Positions 5,789-14,456 are shown, counted from the stretch's first letter. The stretch: DNA of 31,903 nucleotides from an uncultured Collinsella sp. (GCA_934630855.1 CAKTWW010000023.1:1-31903), one strand, 5' to 3'. Notes: generated by a model not told the origin, from the letters alone. Program-made: numbers and translations.

Positions 5789-8149
5789 CTAAACGCGGCG
5801 CTTAAGCTGGGCGCCGCCCTCGCCGGGCATGAGGCGACGAGCGTCGTAGACCGAGTCGACGCTGCTGATGGAAGCCAGCAGTGGATCCAGGCCGCTCGCG
5901 TCCGAAATCTCGACCATGAAGCGCAGGGTTGCGATACCCTCGCGGTTGGTCGACGTGGCGGCCGAAAGGATGTTGCCACCCGCATCGCCGATGGCGATGG
6001 TGACATCCTTGAGCAGACCCATACGATCCAAGCACTCGACCACAATCTCGACCTGGAAGAGGGTGTCGGCGGCGCCGTCCCACTCCACGTCAATCATGCG
6101 CTCGGGATGCTCCATAAGGCCCTTGACGTTGGGGCAGTTGGCACGGTGCACCGAGACGCCACGGCCGCGCGTGATGAAGCCGACGATGTCGTCGCCCGTC
6201 ACGGGATTGCAACAATGTGCCAGACGAACCAGCAGGCCACTGTTGCTCTCGCCCTTGACGATGATGCCGTTGCTCGCGCTCTTGCCGCGCTTTTGCGGTT
6301 TGCGGTTGGAGCCGCGGGCAGGCTGCTTCACGACCTCGGCGATGGCCTCGGCCTTGGTGAGCTGTTCCTCGGGCTTGGGATCCAAGATCTGCTCGACCTT
6401 GTTGCCCACGGCACGCGGGGCGACCTTACCGGCACCGACGGCCGCAAACAGGTCCTCGAGCTGCTTAAAGTTCAGCTGCTCCGCCACGGCATTGAGTGCA
6501 CGCGTCGAGCGCGGCGTGGAGATGCCGTACCCGCGCTTGCGCAGGTCCTTGGCCAGCATATCGCGACCGGCGGCAGCGTCGTCGTCCTTAGTCGCGGCGG
6601 CAAAGTAACGACGGATCTTGGACTTGGCCGAAGGCGTCTTGACGATCTTGAGCCAATCGCGCGACGGCTTTGAGCTCTTGTTGGTCAGGATCTCGACGCG
6701 GTCGCCCGTCTTTATCTCGTGCGTGAGCGGCGCCACCGCACCGTTGATCTTGGCGCCAACGCAGTGGTTGCCGACCTCGGTGTGGACGGCATAGGCAAAG
6801 TCGAGCGGGGTGGAGCCGGCGCGAAGCGCCATGACCTCGCCCTTGGGCGTAAAGACAAAGATCTCCTGGTCGAACAGGTCGACCTTCAACGAATGCAGAT
6901 ACTCCTTGGCATCGGTGATCTCGTCGGAGGCAGCCCAGTCGAGCGAGTGCTTAAGCCAGTTAATCTGATCGTCCAGGCGCTGGGCATCGTTGGTCTTGGA
7001 GGCAGACGATCCGCCCGACTTTTTATACAGCCAGTGGGCGGCAATGCCGTACTCGGCCTGCTCATGCATCTCGTAGGTTCGAATCTGGATCTCGAGCGGT
7101 CGGGCCGTAGGGCCGATAACCGTCGTATGGAGCGACTGGTAGTTATTGACCTTGGGCATGGCGATATAGTCTTTAAAGCGGCCGGGCATGGGGTGCCACA
7201 GCGTGTGCACCGCGCCGAGCGTGGAGTAGCAATCGCGCACCGAATGGGTGATGACGCGCAGCGCCACCAGGTCGTAGATCTCGGAGAACTCCTTGCCCTT
7301 GCGCTTCATCTTTTGGTAGATGGACCAATAGTGCTTGGAACGACCGTTGATCTGGAAGCCCTCCAGGCCAATACGGTTGAGCTCGTCGGTGAGCGTCTTG
7401 ATGGTCTCGGCCAGATAGCGCTCGCGAACCTCGCGTGACTCCGCCACCATGCGCGCGATGCGCTGATAGGCGTCGGGCTCCAGATAGAAGAAGGACAGGT
7501 CCTCGAGCTCCCACTTAATGGAACTCATGCCCAGACGGTCGGCCAGGGGCGCATACACGTCCATGGTCTCGCGAGCCTTAAACAGGCGACGGTCCTCACG
7601 CAGGGCGGCAAGGGTGCGCATGTTGTGCAGACGGTCGGCAAGTTTGACGATGATAACACGGATGTCCTTGGACATGGCGAGGAACATCTTGCGCAGCGTG
7701 AGCGCTTGCTTCTCGTCCATGCTGTCGACTTCGATGTTGGTGAGCTTGGTCACGCCGTCGACAAGCTCGGCCACCGTCTCGCCGAACAGGCCCGAGACAT
7801 CGGCAAGCGAGGTCTCGGTATCCTCGACGGTATCGTGCAGCAGCGCGGCGCACACCACATCGCAGTCCATCTTGAGGTCGGCCAGAATGATGGCCACCTC
7901 GACGGGATGGTTGATGTACATCTCACCCGAGCGGCGCTTTTGGTTGCAGTGCTTCTCGGCGGCAAAGCAGTAGGCCTGCTCTACCTTGGAGAAGTCGTCC
8001 TCATTCATATATTTGAGGCACAGGCGCTCCAGCTTGTCGTAGCTGTCCGCCATAATCTCGGGCGGCAGTTCATCGGCATGCTTATAGTGCTCCATCTCCG
8101 AGAACGGCTGGAGGGTGGAATCATGGGCGGTACGGGCTGCGGCATCCAT
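5789..8149 (-). CDS. rel: Bifunctional (p)ppGpp synthetase/hydrolase (RelA/SpoT family)
   Basis: Makes and degrades the alarmone (p)ppGpp that drives the stringent response. The 786-residue protein has the full long-RSH layout. The hydrolase HD domain keeps its metal site (His105-Asp106 in LLHDTVEDT, with Glu109-Asp110). The synthetase domain, about 250-390, has KDYIAMPKVNNYQSLHT and EIQIRT..MHEQAEYGIAAHW. A TGS domain around 425-490 starts IFVFTPKGEVMALRAGSTPLDFAY. A zinc-finger segment LAHCCNPVTGDDI..VHRANCPN follows, and a C-terminal ACT domain ends the protein. Both activities therefore look intact. ATG 8149 has AAGGGGA upstream; in-frame Met19 and Met33 are later alternatives. It follows the recJ-helicase fusion by 15 bases, indicating co-transcription. 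Confidence 0.96.
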   Translation of the reverse strand: MDAAARTAHDSTLQPFSEMEHYKHADELPPEIMADSYDKLERLCLKYMNEDDFSKVEQAYCFAAEKHCNQKRRSGEMYINHPVEVAIILADLKMDCDVVCAALLHDTVEDTETSLADVSGLFGETVAELVDGVTKLTNIEVDSMDEKQALTLRKMFLAMSKDIRVIIVKLADRLHNMRTLAALREDRRLFKARETMDVYAPLADRLGMSSIKWELEDLSFFYLEPDAYQRIARMVAESREVRERYLAETIKTLTDELNRIGLEGFQINGRSKHYWSIYQKMKRKGKEFSEIYDLVALRVITHSVRDCYSTLGAVHTLWHPMPGRFKDYIAMPKVNNYQSLHTTVIGPTARPLEIQIRTYEMHEQAEYGIAAHWLYKKSGGSSASKTNDAQRLDDQINWLKHSLDWAASDEITDAKEYLHSLKVDLFDQEIFVFTPKGEVMALRAGSTPLDFAYAVHTEVGNHCVGAKINGAVAPLTHEIKTGDRVEILTNKSSKPSRDWLKIVKTPSAKSKIRRYFAAATKDDDAAAGRDMLAKDLRKRGYGISTPRSTRALNAVAEQLNFKQLEDLFAAVGAGKVAPRAVGNKVEQILDPKPEEQLTKAEAIAEVVKQPARGSNRKPQKRGKSASNGIIVKGESNSGLLVRLAHCCNPVTGDDIVGFITRGRGVSVHRANCPNVKGLMEHPERMIDVEWDGAADTLFQVEIVVECLDRMGLLKDVTIAIGDAGGNILSAATSTNREGIATLRFMVEISDASGLDPLLASISSVDSVYDARRLMPGEGGAQLKRRV

Positions 8150-8164
8150 CGAGGTCCCCTTCCC

Positions 8165-11100
8165 CTAGGCCCGCGGTACGATCGGGCGGTTAACTTTGGC
8201 TAGCATATCAGAAGCGCACGAATCAAGCGCCCAGCTCCGGAAAGCCGAGAACTCCATGCGCGAGCGCAGACCCTCCAAATAGCGGATTGACCTGCTCAAT
8301 TGCACGCGGCCGGGGTTTTCGGCCATCGCGATGCGGCGCGTGTCGTCAAACCCCGAAACGCGGCAGAAACCAAGCTCTTCGAAGATTCCCAGGCCACTTT
8401 CCACCGAGCGCTCGTCGACCGGCGTGCGGGCATCGATGGCAAGGCACATCTGCGCAATGTCGATATCGCTCGCGCTAAACGAGTCGTCTCCGGTCTTGCC
8501 GCGGTTGGAGCGCCACATAGTCTGCAGCGCGCGATAGAGCGTGACAAGCTCGTCGCGCTCGGGCGCATAGCAATCGAGCAGGCGCTCGTTAATGCGCGCG
8601 TCGCGCGACGAATAGAGCAGATGGATCACGGCGGGCTGTCCGTCGCGACCGGCGCGCCCGCTCATCTGGTTGAACTCGATGGCGCCAAACGGCATGTGGT
8701 AGAGCACGACATGACGGATATCGGGCAGGTTGACGCCCTCGCCAAAGGCAGAGGTCGAAACGATGCAGCTGAGGCTTCCGTCTCGGAACGCCTCCTCCAC
8801 ACGTCGGCGATCGGAACGCGCAAGCCCCGCGTTATAGAACGCGATGCGGGTCGCGCAATCGGGTACGCGCTTGCGCAGCGTCTTGGCAAGTGCCACGGAC
8901 TGGTCACGCGAGTTGACATAGATGACGGTCTTCTCCCCCGTCGCCACAATGGACACCAGTCGGTTCTCGCGGCTCGCAAGATCGCGATCGTCCTCGAGCT
9001 GCAGGTTCTCGCGCACCGTCTCGTCGACCACTGTACGGGTAATCGGCAGCACGTGGGCAAGCTCGGCCACGACCGGAGCCGTCGCGGTGGCCGTCGCCGC
9101 CATGACGACCGGGTCGCCCAAGGCCTTGAGAATATCGGGCATATCGAGATAGGCACTGCGGTCGCCGCCCTTGGCAAGACCGGCATGGTGCGCCTCATCG
9201 ATAACGACAAAGCCGACGCGGCCCGAACGCGCAAAGCGGTCGCGGTGAATGGACAGGAACTCGGGCGTCGTGAGCACGATGCCGGTGCGGCCCGAAGCCA
9301 AGCCGGCAAACACGTCATCGCGCGCGGCCTCCACGGTCTCGCCGGTCAGCACGCCGACGCCAATGCCGAGCGCGGCCATCGTCGACGAGAGGTGATAGGC
9401 TTGGTCGGCCACGAGCGCGCGCAGCGGATAGACAAAGATGCTCGCACGCCCACGAAGGACCGCCTCGCGTGCGGCATGCACATGGAAGATGAGGGACTTG
9501 CCGCGTCCCGTTCCCATAACGGCAAGAACACTTTGATGATCGGCCAAGGCATCGAGCGCCTCGACCTGTGCGCGGTGCGGCTGGTTCGAGCCAATGAAGC
9601 TATGGATAAGCGAGCGCGTGAGCTCGGTATAGGAAAGCTGGGCGAGCGTCTGGCGCTTGCGGGACTCCAGACGCAGGCCAGAGTCCGCAGGCTCCACGCC
9701 GCGGCGAAGCTCGCATGCCGGATCGTCAACGCTGGGCGCCGTGGTATCGCGGACCAGGACATCCTTGATCATGAGTTTAGGCTTTACGCGGCCCTGCCAA
9801 TGCTCGGCCACGGCCTCGAACACCAAGTCGACGGCACTATCGCAATTGATGAGCTTATCAATCTGCGGCACGCGGAACATGATGGCCGGCACACTCGCGG
9901 CGCCATCCGTCGCCACAAAGCGCATGTGCTCGCCAGTCTTGCCCACCACGGCGCGATCACACATCGTCACGCCCTCGGCGGCCAACAGCGGCACCTTGTT
10001 GCCCTGGCCAAACGGCTCAAGGCGGGAAATCTGCTCGATGGTCTCGATATTCAGTTCGGAAAGGTCGACCGTGGCGGCAACCTCATCGGTGTCCTCAAAG
10101 TCCTCGGCGGGGAGCTCGGACAGCACAGCGGAAAGACGGCGGCGGAACTCATCGAGCTTGGAGGCCTCGATCGTCACACCCACCGCACCCGCATGACCGC
10201 CGCGGCGAATCAGCAGGTCGGAGCAGCGCTCAACGGCGTCGAACAGGTTGACCTTGCCCACCGAGCGACCCGAACCGCGCGCGATACCGTCCTCGATCGA
10301 GAACAGTAGCGCCGGCACGTGATAGCGATTGGTCAGGCGGCTTGCCACGATGCCCTTGACGCCCTCGTGCCAGCCCTCGCCGCCCACGACGATCGCACGG
10401 CCGCCGTCATAGGTCTCCTCGACCTTTGCCATGGCATCGCGCGTGAGCTCCGCCTCGATCTCGCGGCGTTGACGGTTGATCTCCTCGAGTTCGGCCGCCA
10501 GCGCGCTTGCCTCGATGGGATCGCGGGCAAGCAGCAAATCGAGCGCCAGCTTGGGATCGGCCATACGGCCGGCGGCGTTCAGACGGGGAATGAGCGAAAA
10601 CGACAGGCCATCGGCCGTAATGCTAGAAAGGTCGGCCTTGGCGAGCGCGGCAAGCGCGATATAGCCGGGGCGGGCGGTCACACGCATCTGCTGGATGCCC
10701 TCGGCGACCAGCGCGCGGTTCTCGGGCGTCAGCGGCATCATGTCGGACACGGTGCCCAGCGCCGCGACCTCGATCAGCGAACGCCAATACGACGGCTTGC
10801 CCAGGCGCTCGCCCAGGACCTGCACCAGCTTGAGCGCCACGCCGGCACCGGCAAGCTCACGCGAGGGACCCTTGTCCTCGAGCTTGGGATCGGTCAGGGG
10901 CACGCCCTGCGGCACCTGGTCGGACGGCTCGTGATGGTCCGTGACCACCAAATCGATCCCCAGGCTCTCCAGATAGGAAACCTCTTCCTTGGCGGCGATG
11001 CCGTTGTCGACGGTCACGATCAGTTGAGGATGAGCGAGCTCATTAACGCGGTCGAGCGCCGCGCGCGAAAGGCCGTAACCTTCCTCAAAGCGATGCGGAA

Positions 11101-11452
11101 TAAACGGCGTGACATCGGCGCCAAACACGCGCAGCGCCTCAGTCAGCAGGCAAGTCGACGTAATGCCGTCGACATCGAAGTCGCCGAAGACGGCGATGTG
11201 CTCGTGGTTGCGAATAGCGCGCTCGACGCGGTCGGCAACGACCGACATGCCCGGGATAATGAGCGGGTCGGCCCAGTCGCGGTCGAGCGAAGGCGTCAAA
11301 AACAGCTGGCCCTCCTCGATGGAGCCAATGCCGTGCGCGACCATAATGCGCGCCACCAGTCCGGGAATACCCAGACCAGCCGAAAGCTCCTTTTCAAGCT
11401 CGGGATTTTGCTGAGCGACCGCCCAGCGATGCGTCGTCTTAAGCGATGACAT
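8165..11452 (-). CDS. recJ: RecJ exonuclease fused to a RecQ-like DEAH helicase
   Basis: A 1095-residue two-part protein. Residues 1 to about 570 are RecJ, a 5'-3' single-strand exonuclease of recombinational repair: FGDFDVDGITST (Asp91, 93, 95), TVDNGIAA, VVTDHHEPSDQVP (DHH 172-174), LIPRLNAAGRM, and the DHHA1 motif RRGGHAGAVG (GGH 418-420). Residues about 600-940 are a superfamily 2 helicase of RecQ type: Walker A MGTGRGKS (647-653), VIDEAHH (DEAH 752-755), MAATATAT, TVIYVNSRD, STSAFGEGVNLP and QMSGRAGRDG (929-938). Residues 940-1095 are unassigned. Standalone RecJ is about 570-770 residues, so this is a true fusion with an intact frame. ATG 11452 gives a RecJ-like N-terminus; a GTG at 11497 is less likely. 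It is the first gene of the rel operon. Confidence 0.93.
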   Translation of the reverse strand: MSSLKTTHRWAVAQQNPELEKELSAGLGIPGLVARIMVAHGIGSIEEGQLFLTPSLDRDWADPLIIPGMSVVADRVERAIRNHEHIAVFGDFDVDGITSTCLLTEALRVFGADVTPFIPHRFEEGYGLSRAALDRVNELAHPQLIVTVDNGIAAKEEVSYLESLGIDLVVTDHHEPSDQVPQGVPLTDPKLEDKGPSRELAGAGVALKLVQVLGERLGKPSYWRSLIEVAALGTVSDMMPLTPENRALVAEGIQQMRVTARPGYIALAALAKADLSSITADGLSFSLIPRLNAAGRMADPKLALDLLLARDPIEASALAAELEEINRQRREIEAELTRDAMAKVEETYDGGRAIVVGGEGWHEGVKGIVASRLTNRYHVPALLFSIEDGIARGSGRSVGKVNLFDAVERCSDLLIRRGGHAGAVGVTIEASKLDEFRRRLSAVLSELPAEDFEDTDEVAATVDLSELNIETIEQISRLEPFGQGNKVPLLAAEGVTMCDRAVVGKTGEHMRFVATDGAASVPAIMFRVPQIDKLINCDSAVDLVFEAVAEHWQGRVKPKLMIKDVLVRDTTAPSVDDPACELRRGVEPADSGLRLESRKRQTLAQLSYTELTRSLIHSFIGSNQPHRAQVEALDALADHQSVLAVMGTGRGKSLIFHVHAAREAVLRGRASIFVYPLRALVADQAYHLSSTMAALGIGVGVLTGETVEAARDDVFAGLASGRTGIVLTTPEFLSIHRDRFARSGRVGFVVIDEAHHAGLAKGGDRSAYLDMPDILKALGDPVVMAATATATAPVVAELAHVLPITRTVVDETVRENLQLEDDRDLASRENRLVSIVATGEKTVIYVNSRDQSVALAKTLRKRVPDCATRIAFYNAGLARSDRRRVEEAFRDGSLSCIVSTSAFGEGVNLPDIRHVVLYHMPFGAIEFNQMSGRAGRDGQPAVIHLLYSSRDARINERLLDCYAPERDELVTLYRALQTMWRSNRGKTGDDSFSASDIDIAQMCLAIDARTPVDERSVESGLGIFEELGFCRVSGFDDTRRIAMAENPGRVQLSRSIRYLEGLRSRMEFSAFRSWALDSCASDMLAKVNRPIVPRA

Positions 11453-11560
11453 AGGCACCCACCCCCGATAGGGGCAGGTCGCCGCGATACCTCTCACGGT
11501 TCATAGCGATGAGTCCTCTGTGTATGCCCGCTTCGGCAGGCAGATCTGTTGAACGAAATG

Positions 11561-11588
11561 ATTATACCGTGCAGCACGGACGCAAAAC
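11561..11588 (-). promoter_or_regulatory. Promoter of the recJ-rel operon with an overlapping dyad
   Basis: A perfect TATAAT lies on the minus strand at 11561-11566, about 110 bases before recJ. The -35 is poor (GTTTTG at 11583-11588, 16-base spacer). The perfect dyad CCGTGC-A-GCACGG (11567-11579) sits in the spacer directly against the -10, a position suited to a repressor or activator site. Confidence 0.55.
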
Positions 11589-11631
11589 GTCGCGGTACGC
11601 CGCGGTTTCGGTAAACGATGGCAGTAATATC

Positions 11632-11646
11632 CTCGAAATATTCGAG
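11632..11646. promoter_or_regulatory. Operator-like palindrome in the divergent recJ/BASS region
   Basis: CTCGAA-ATA-TTCGAG, perfect arms around a three-base centre, lies 83 bases upstream of the BASS transporter start and 45 bases behind the recJ -35 region. The rest of this 276-base gap shows nothing else that I can name. Confidence 0.35.
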
Positions 11647-11728
11647 CGTTTCTGACGCACGGACGCATGCGAGCGTCTAGCATATCCATTCAAAACGGAT
11701 TCACGGGCAAAAGGAGTCGCAAGAGTAT

Positions 11729-12727
11729 ATGAAGCAATGGGTTGGACTGGGTAAGTTCCTCGCGGGGCACATGCAGGTCATCGTCCCGATTTGCGTGGCT
11801 CTCGGTGTGCTCTTTCCCCAGCAGATCGGTGTGCTCAAGCCCATCGTTCCCACCCTATTTGCCTTTATGACGTTCCAAGGTGCGCTCAGCAACACCTTTC
11901 ACCAGGTAGCTGAGGTGTTCCGCCGTCCCCTGCATCTGATTTTGGCGTTATTTGTCTCGGCTGTGATCATCCCCATCGCGGCGTATGCCATGGGCTCACT
12001 GTTCTTTGGCTCCAACCCCAACCTTGTCTGCGGCATCGTGCTCGAATACAGCGTCCCCGTAGCCGTCACCGCTTTTATGTGGATCAGCATGTTCGGTGGC
12101 AACGGCCCGCTCGCACTCACCATCATCCTGACGTCCTCGGTCATCTCGCCCGTCACGATTCCGCTCACGCTTAAGCTCCTGCTGGGCGCCACCGTCTCGA
12201 TCGACGTATCGAGCATGATGCAGAACATGGCCTTTATGATTGCCATCCCCGCCGTGCTCGGCATTGTGATTAATGAGTTCACGCGCGGCTGGGGGCACGA
12301 GAAGCTCTCCCCCGCGCTCTCGCCCGCCTGCAAGTTCATGATGATGGGCGTCATCGCGTCAAACTCCACCGCCATGAGCGAGTACGTGCTGCATATGAAC
12401 GCCGAGCGCCTGGAAGTCGCCCTCTTTATTCTGGTGTTTGCCATCAGCGGTTTTGTCATCGGCATCTTGGTCGCCCGCGCGCTGCACCTGTCGTATAGCG
12501 AGACGACTACCATGTGCTTTACCTGCGGTATGCGCAATATCTCTTCGGGTGCCGTCATCGCCACACAGTATTTTCCGGGCGAAGTGGTATTCCCCGTCAT
12601 GTGCGGCACGCTGTTTCAGCAGGTGTTGGCCTCGCTTATCGGGCACCTCTTTGAGCGCCTGACTGGCGAGGAGCGCGCCGCCCAGCGTAAGCGGGTCGAA
12701 GCCGGCCGCGACGCAATGGCACGCTAG
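11729..12727 (+). CDS. BASS family (bile acid:sodium symporter-like) transporter
   Basis: A 332-residue integral membrane protein with about nine or ten hydrophobic helices and short polar loops. The family is recognised from the spaced GxPxAVTAFMW-type segment (EYSVPVAVTAFMW) and the late FTCGMRNISSGAVIATQYFPGEVVFPVM, equivalent to the BASS GMRN..LA motif. Members carry bile acids, pantothenate, pyruvate or other organic anions with sodium, so the substrate cannot be assigned. The C-terminus is a short basic tail. ATG 11729 follows AAAAGGAG (spacing about 12) and a nearer AAGAG. It is monocistronic and convergent with the DUF4931 gene. Confidence 0.83.
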   Translation: MKQWVGLGKFLAGHMQVIVPICVALGVLFPQQIGVLKPIVPTLFAFMTFQGALSNTFHQVAEVFRRPLHLILALFVSAVIIPIAAYAMGSLFFGSNPNLVCGIVLEYSVPVAVTAFMWISMFGGNGPLALTIILTSSVISPVTIPLTLKLLLGATVSIDVSSMMQNMAFMIAIPAVLGIVINEFTRGWGHEKLSPALSPACKFMMMGVIASNSTAMSEYVLHMNAERLEVALFILVFAISGFVIGILVARALHLSYSETTTMCFTCGMRNISSGAVIATQYFPGEVVFPVMCGTLFQQVLASLIGHLFERLTGEERAAQRKRVEAGRDAMAR

Positions 12728-12757
12728 ACTGTCCGCATTACGCGGGTGTTAGTCTTG

Positions 12758-12838
12758 CTATACGAGCGTTTCCAGATGCGCACGCAGGCGCTCAGCATCG
12801 ATATCGAGCGTCGTCTCGGCATTGACCTGGGCCAGACG
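12758..12838 (-). pseudogene. In-frame C-terminal remainder of the DUF4931 gene after a TAG
   Basis: The codons following the DUF4931 stop at 12839-12841 stay open in the same frame for 26 sense codons to a second TAG at 12758-12760. They read RLAQVNAETTLDIDAERLRA then HLETLV. The join SPYFVG-stop-RLAQVN looks like an interrupted SPYFVGY-type tail as in GalT/DUF4931 relatives, where a Tyr would sit at the stop. This is therefore probably the severed end of the gene, not a separate one. Confidence 0.65.
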
Positions 12839-13555
12839 CTAGCCAACAAAGTAGGGCGAAACCACCCAACGTGGAAGCGCCTTGGCAATGGTCCGACCGC
12901 CCAAGTGATAGAAAAACAAGTTGTATGACTCCGCGCGACCACCATGATGCTCGTTCAGGATATAACGCAGAGCTACCTGGATCGCATCGGCGAAGAGACC
13001 CGTCTCGGCTTGGTCTCTCGTGTCATCGCTGGCGGCGATACCCTGCGGGGCTGAAACATTGACCTCAAAGAACCCCATGATCGGTTCGGTTGAGATGTTG
13101 ACCGCAACCCTTCCCCGCTGCCAAACATCGATGCCTTCGAAATTGGCGGAAGTCAGCGAAGCATAGCCGTCCTCCTGTTCCAAGCCCACAATCTGCATGT
13201 GTGGGTGGACCAAGCTGCCGCCCGAAAGCGGGCCTTTGTTCTTGTACATGAGCACACTGCGGTACTGTTGGGAATCGATCATCTGCTGCCAACAGCCCAG
13301 GGCAAACCGCATCACATGATGCAGCTCATCCGGCGCATAGGTCACCAGATCGGCGTCGTGATCGGCCGATTCGATCAGCACAGTTTGACGGGTATCGCTT
13401 AGGGTTTTGAATTTGTTCTCGAGCCAGATGCAGTCACCGTCGCGCCGAATGATATTGGCGAGCCCCTCGGTATCGCAAAAGGGACACGCGGTGCCAGGTC
13501 GACGGTTGTCGTCGGGCTTGCCGCTCGCCTGCCGAACGTCAAATACCAGTGCCAC
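12839..13555 (-). CDS. DUF4931/GalT-like HIT-superfamily protein, truncated by a nonsense codon
   Basis: As it stands the frame encodes 238 residues. GTACPFCDTEG (Cys24, Cys27) resembles the zinc-binding start of galactose-1-phosphate uridylyltransferase. GGSLVHPHMQIVGL (His117, His119) matches the HIT/GalT active-site HxH. The late SPYFVG also fits. It is probably a nucleotidyltransferase or nucleotide hydrolase; the substrate is unknown. The GTG start has CTGGAGG eight bases upstream, inside the cutC end, and cutC stops three bases earlier, so the two are translationally linked. The frame ends at a TAG after which homologous-looking sequence continues, so about 27 residues are lost. Confidence 0.8.
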   Translation of the reverse strand: MALVFDVRQASGKPDDNRRPGTACPFCDTEGLANIIRRDGDCIWLENKFKTLSDTRQTVLIESADHDADLVTYAPDELHHVMRFALGCWQQMIDSQQYRSVLMYKNKGPLSGGSLVHPHMQIVGLEQEDGYASLTSANFEGIDVWQRGRVAVNISTEPIMGFFEVNVSAPQGIAASDDTRDQAETGLFADAIQVALRYILNEHHGGRAESYNLFFYHLGGRTIAKALPRWVVSPYFVG

Positions 13556-13558
13556 AGG

Positions 13559-14236
13559 CTATACCTCCAGCGGCACGATCTTGGTGCCATGGAGCTCGGA
13601 GACGCCCAGTGCCGCCGCGACCGCGTCGCGATTTGCCGTGGTAATGCCGCCGCCGGGAAGGATGGTCAGACGATCGCCCGCATACTCGATCAAGCGGGCC
13701 AGGTTTTCGAAGTTGCCCTCAATCGGCGTGCCGGCAGCGCCACCATGCGTCAGAATGCGCGTGACACCACAGTCAGCAAGCGTGTCAATCGCATCGAGCT
13801 GAGCCTCGGACGAGAGCTGGTCAAACGCCATGTGAAAGGTGATGTCGATGGGCTCGCGCTTGCACTCCTCGGTCGCGCAGCCCGCAGCCATCACAAGGGC
13901 GCCGAGCGTGAGCTCGTCAAGCGCCCAGCCGCCGGCGCAGGGCTTGCAGCATCCAAAGACCAAGCCGTCAACGCCCGCACTCACGGCAAGGCCCAGGTCC
14001 ATCTCCATCATGCGCAGCTCGTCCTGGTTGTAGTGAAAGTCGCCACCACGCGGGCGAACCATGCACATCACTCGCGCGTCATGTTCGTGAGCATAGTTGA
14101 CCGCAGCGCTGATGACGCCGGCAGAAGGCGTAGTACCACCGACGGCGAGGTTGTCGCACAGCTCAATGCGCCCCGCACCGGCCTCGATGGCCGCCGGCAC
14201 CCGCTCAAAGTTCTCAGCACAAAACTCGTACAGCAT
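13559..14236 (-). CDS. cutC: CutC family protein (copper homeostasis/TIM barrel)
   Basis: A 225-residue TIM-barrel protein with all CutC landmarks: EFCAENFERVPAAIEAGAGRIELCDNLAVGGTTPS, MVRPRGGDFHYN, GVDGLVFGC, ITFHMAFD, RILTHGG and LTILPGGGI near the C-terminus. CutC was named for copper tolerance in E. coli, but its molecular activity is unsettled. The open frame runs much further upstream; I start at ATG 14236, which gives the family N-terminus MLYEFCAEN and has a GGGGG seven bases ahead. It is followed at three bases by the DUF4931 gene, indicating a two-gene operon. Confidence 0.92.
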   Translation of the reverse strand: MLYEFCAENFERVPAAIEAGAGRIELCDNLAVGGTTPSAGVISAAVNYAHEHDARVMCMVRPRGGDFHYNQDELRMMEMDLGLAVSAGVDGLVFGCCKPCAGGWALDELTLGALVMAAGCATEECKREPIDITFHMAFDQLSSEAQLDAIDTLADCGVTRILTHGGAAGTPIEGNFENLARLIEYAGDRLTILPGGGITTANRDAVAAALGVSELHGTKIVPLEV

Positions 14237-14295
14237 AGATAGACCCCCAAAGACAGCAGATGTTTTCCGACGGGCATTGTCACACATCCCCATGA

Positions 14296-14362
14296 AGTTG
14301 CGGTGGAATAGGAACTGTTTTGGCCTCTGGAGCCCGTATTCAGTCCCTATTTCACCGCAACT
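14296..14362. repeat. Imperfect 22-bp inverted repeat
   Basis: Arms 14296-14317 and 14341-14362 are complementary at about 20 of 22 positions (core AGTTGCGGTG / CACCGCAACT), with a 23-base centre that is itself partly self-complementary. It lies between the divergent cutC and zinc-ribbon genes. It could be a small non-coding repeat or a regulatory hairpin. Confidence 0.65.
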
Positions 14363-14430
14363 CAAATGATCCCTCGGGGACGGAGGAAAACCGACCATTA
14401 CGGCTGGCCGAAAAATGTTGCCGATGGTGA

Positions 14431-14456
14431 ATGTTGCGCAACATGATTCGCGAATC
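14431..14456. promoter_or_regulatory. Two abutting perfect palindromes, probable operator
   Basis: ATGTTGCGCAACAT (14431-14444) is directly followed by GATTCGCGAATC (14445-14456); both are perfect. A further ATGTTGC half site starts at 14415. They lie 50 bases before the start of the zinc-ribbon membrane protein and about 200 bases before cutC, a normal place for a transcription-factor site. Confidence 0.5.

Noticed and set aside
8300..10309. A 669-codon plus-strand open frame opposite the recJ-helicase fusion
   Set aside because: It is a composition shadow of a gene with unmistakable RecJ and helicase motifs, with no SD or family match.
11501..11689. A 62-codon minus-strand open frame upstream of recJ
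   Set aside because: It overlaps the recJ-rel promoter and has no SD, family match or host-like composition.
12758..12841. TAG read as pyrrolysine or another recoded amino acid
   Set aside because: Nothing in the window supports pyrrolysine machinery or recoding elements, and other genes here end normally at TAG. A nonsense mutation is simpler.
12724..12945. A 73-codon minus-strand frame at the end of the DUF4931 gene
   Set aside because: It is out of frame with the HIT-like protein and reads as random Arg/Ser-rich sequence; the in-frame continuation after TAG is the meaningful one.
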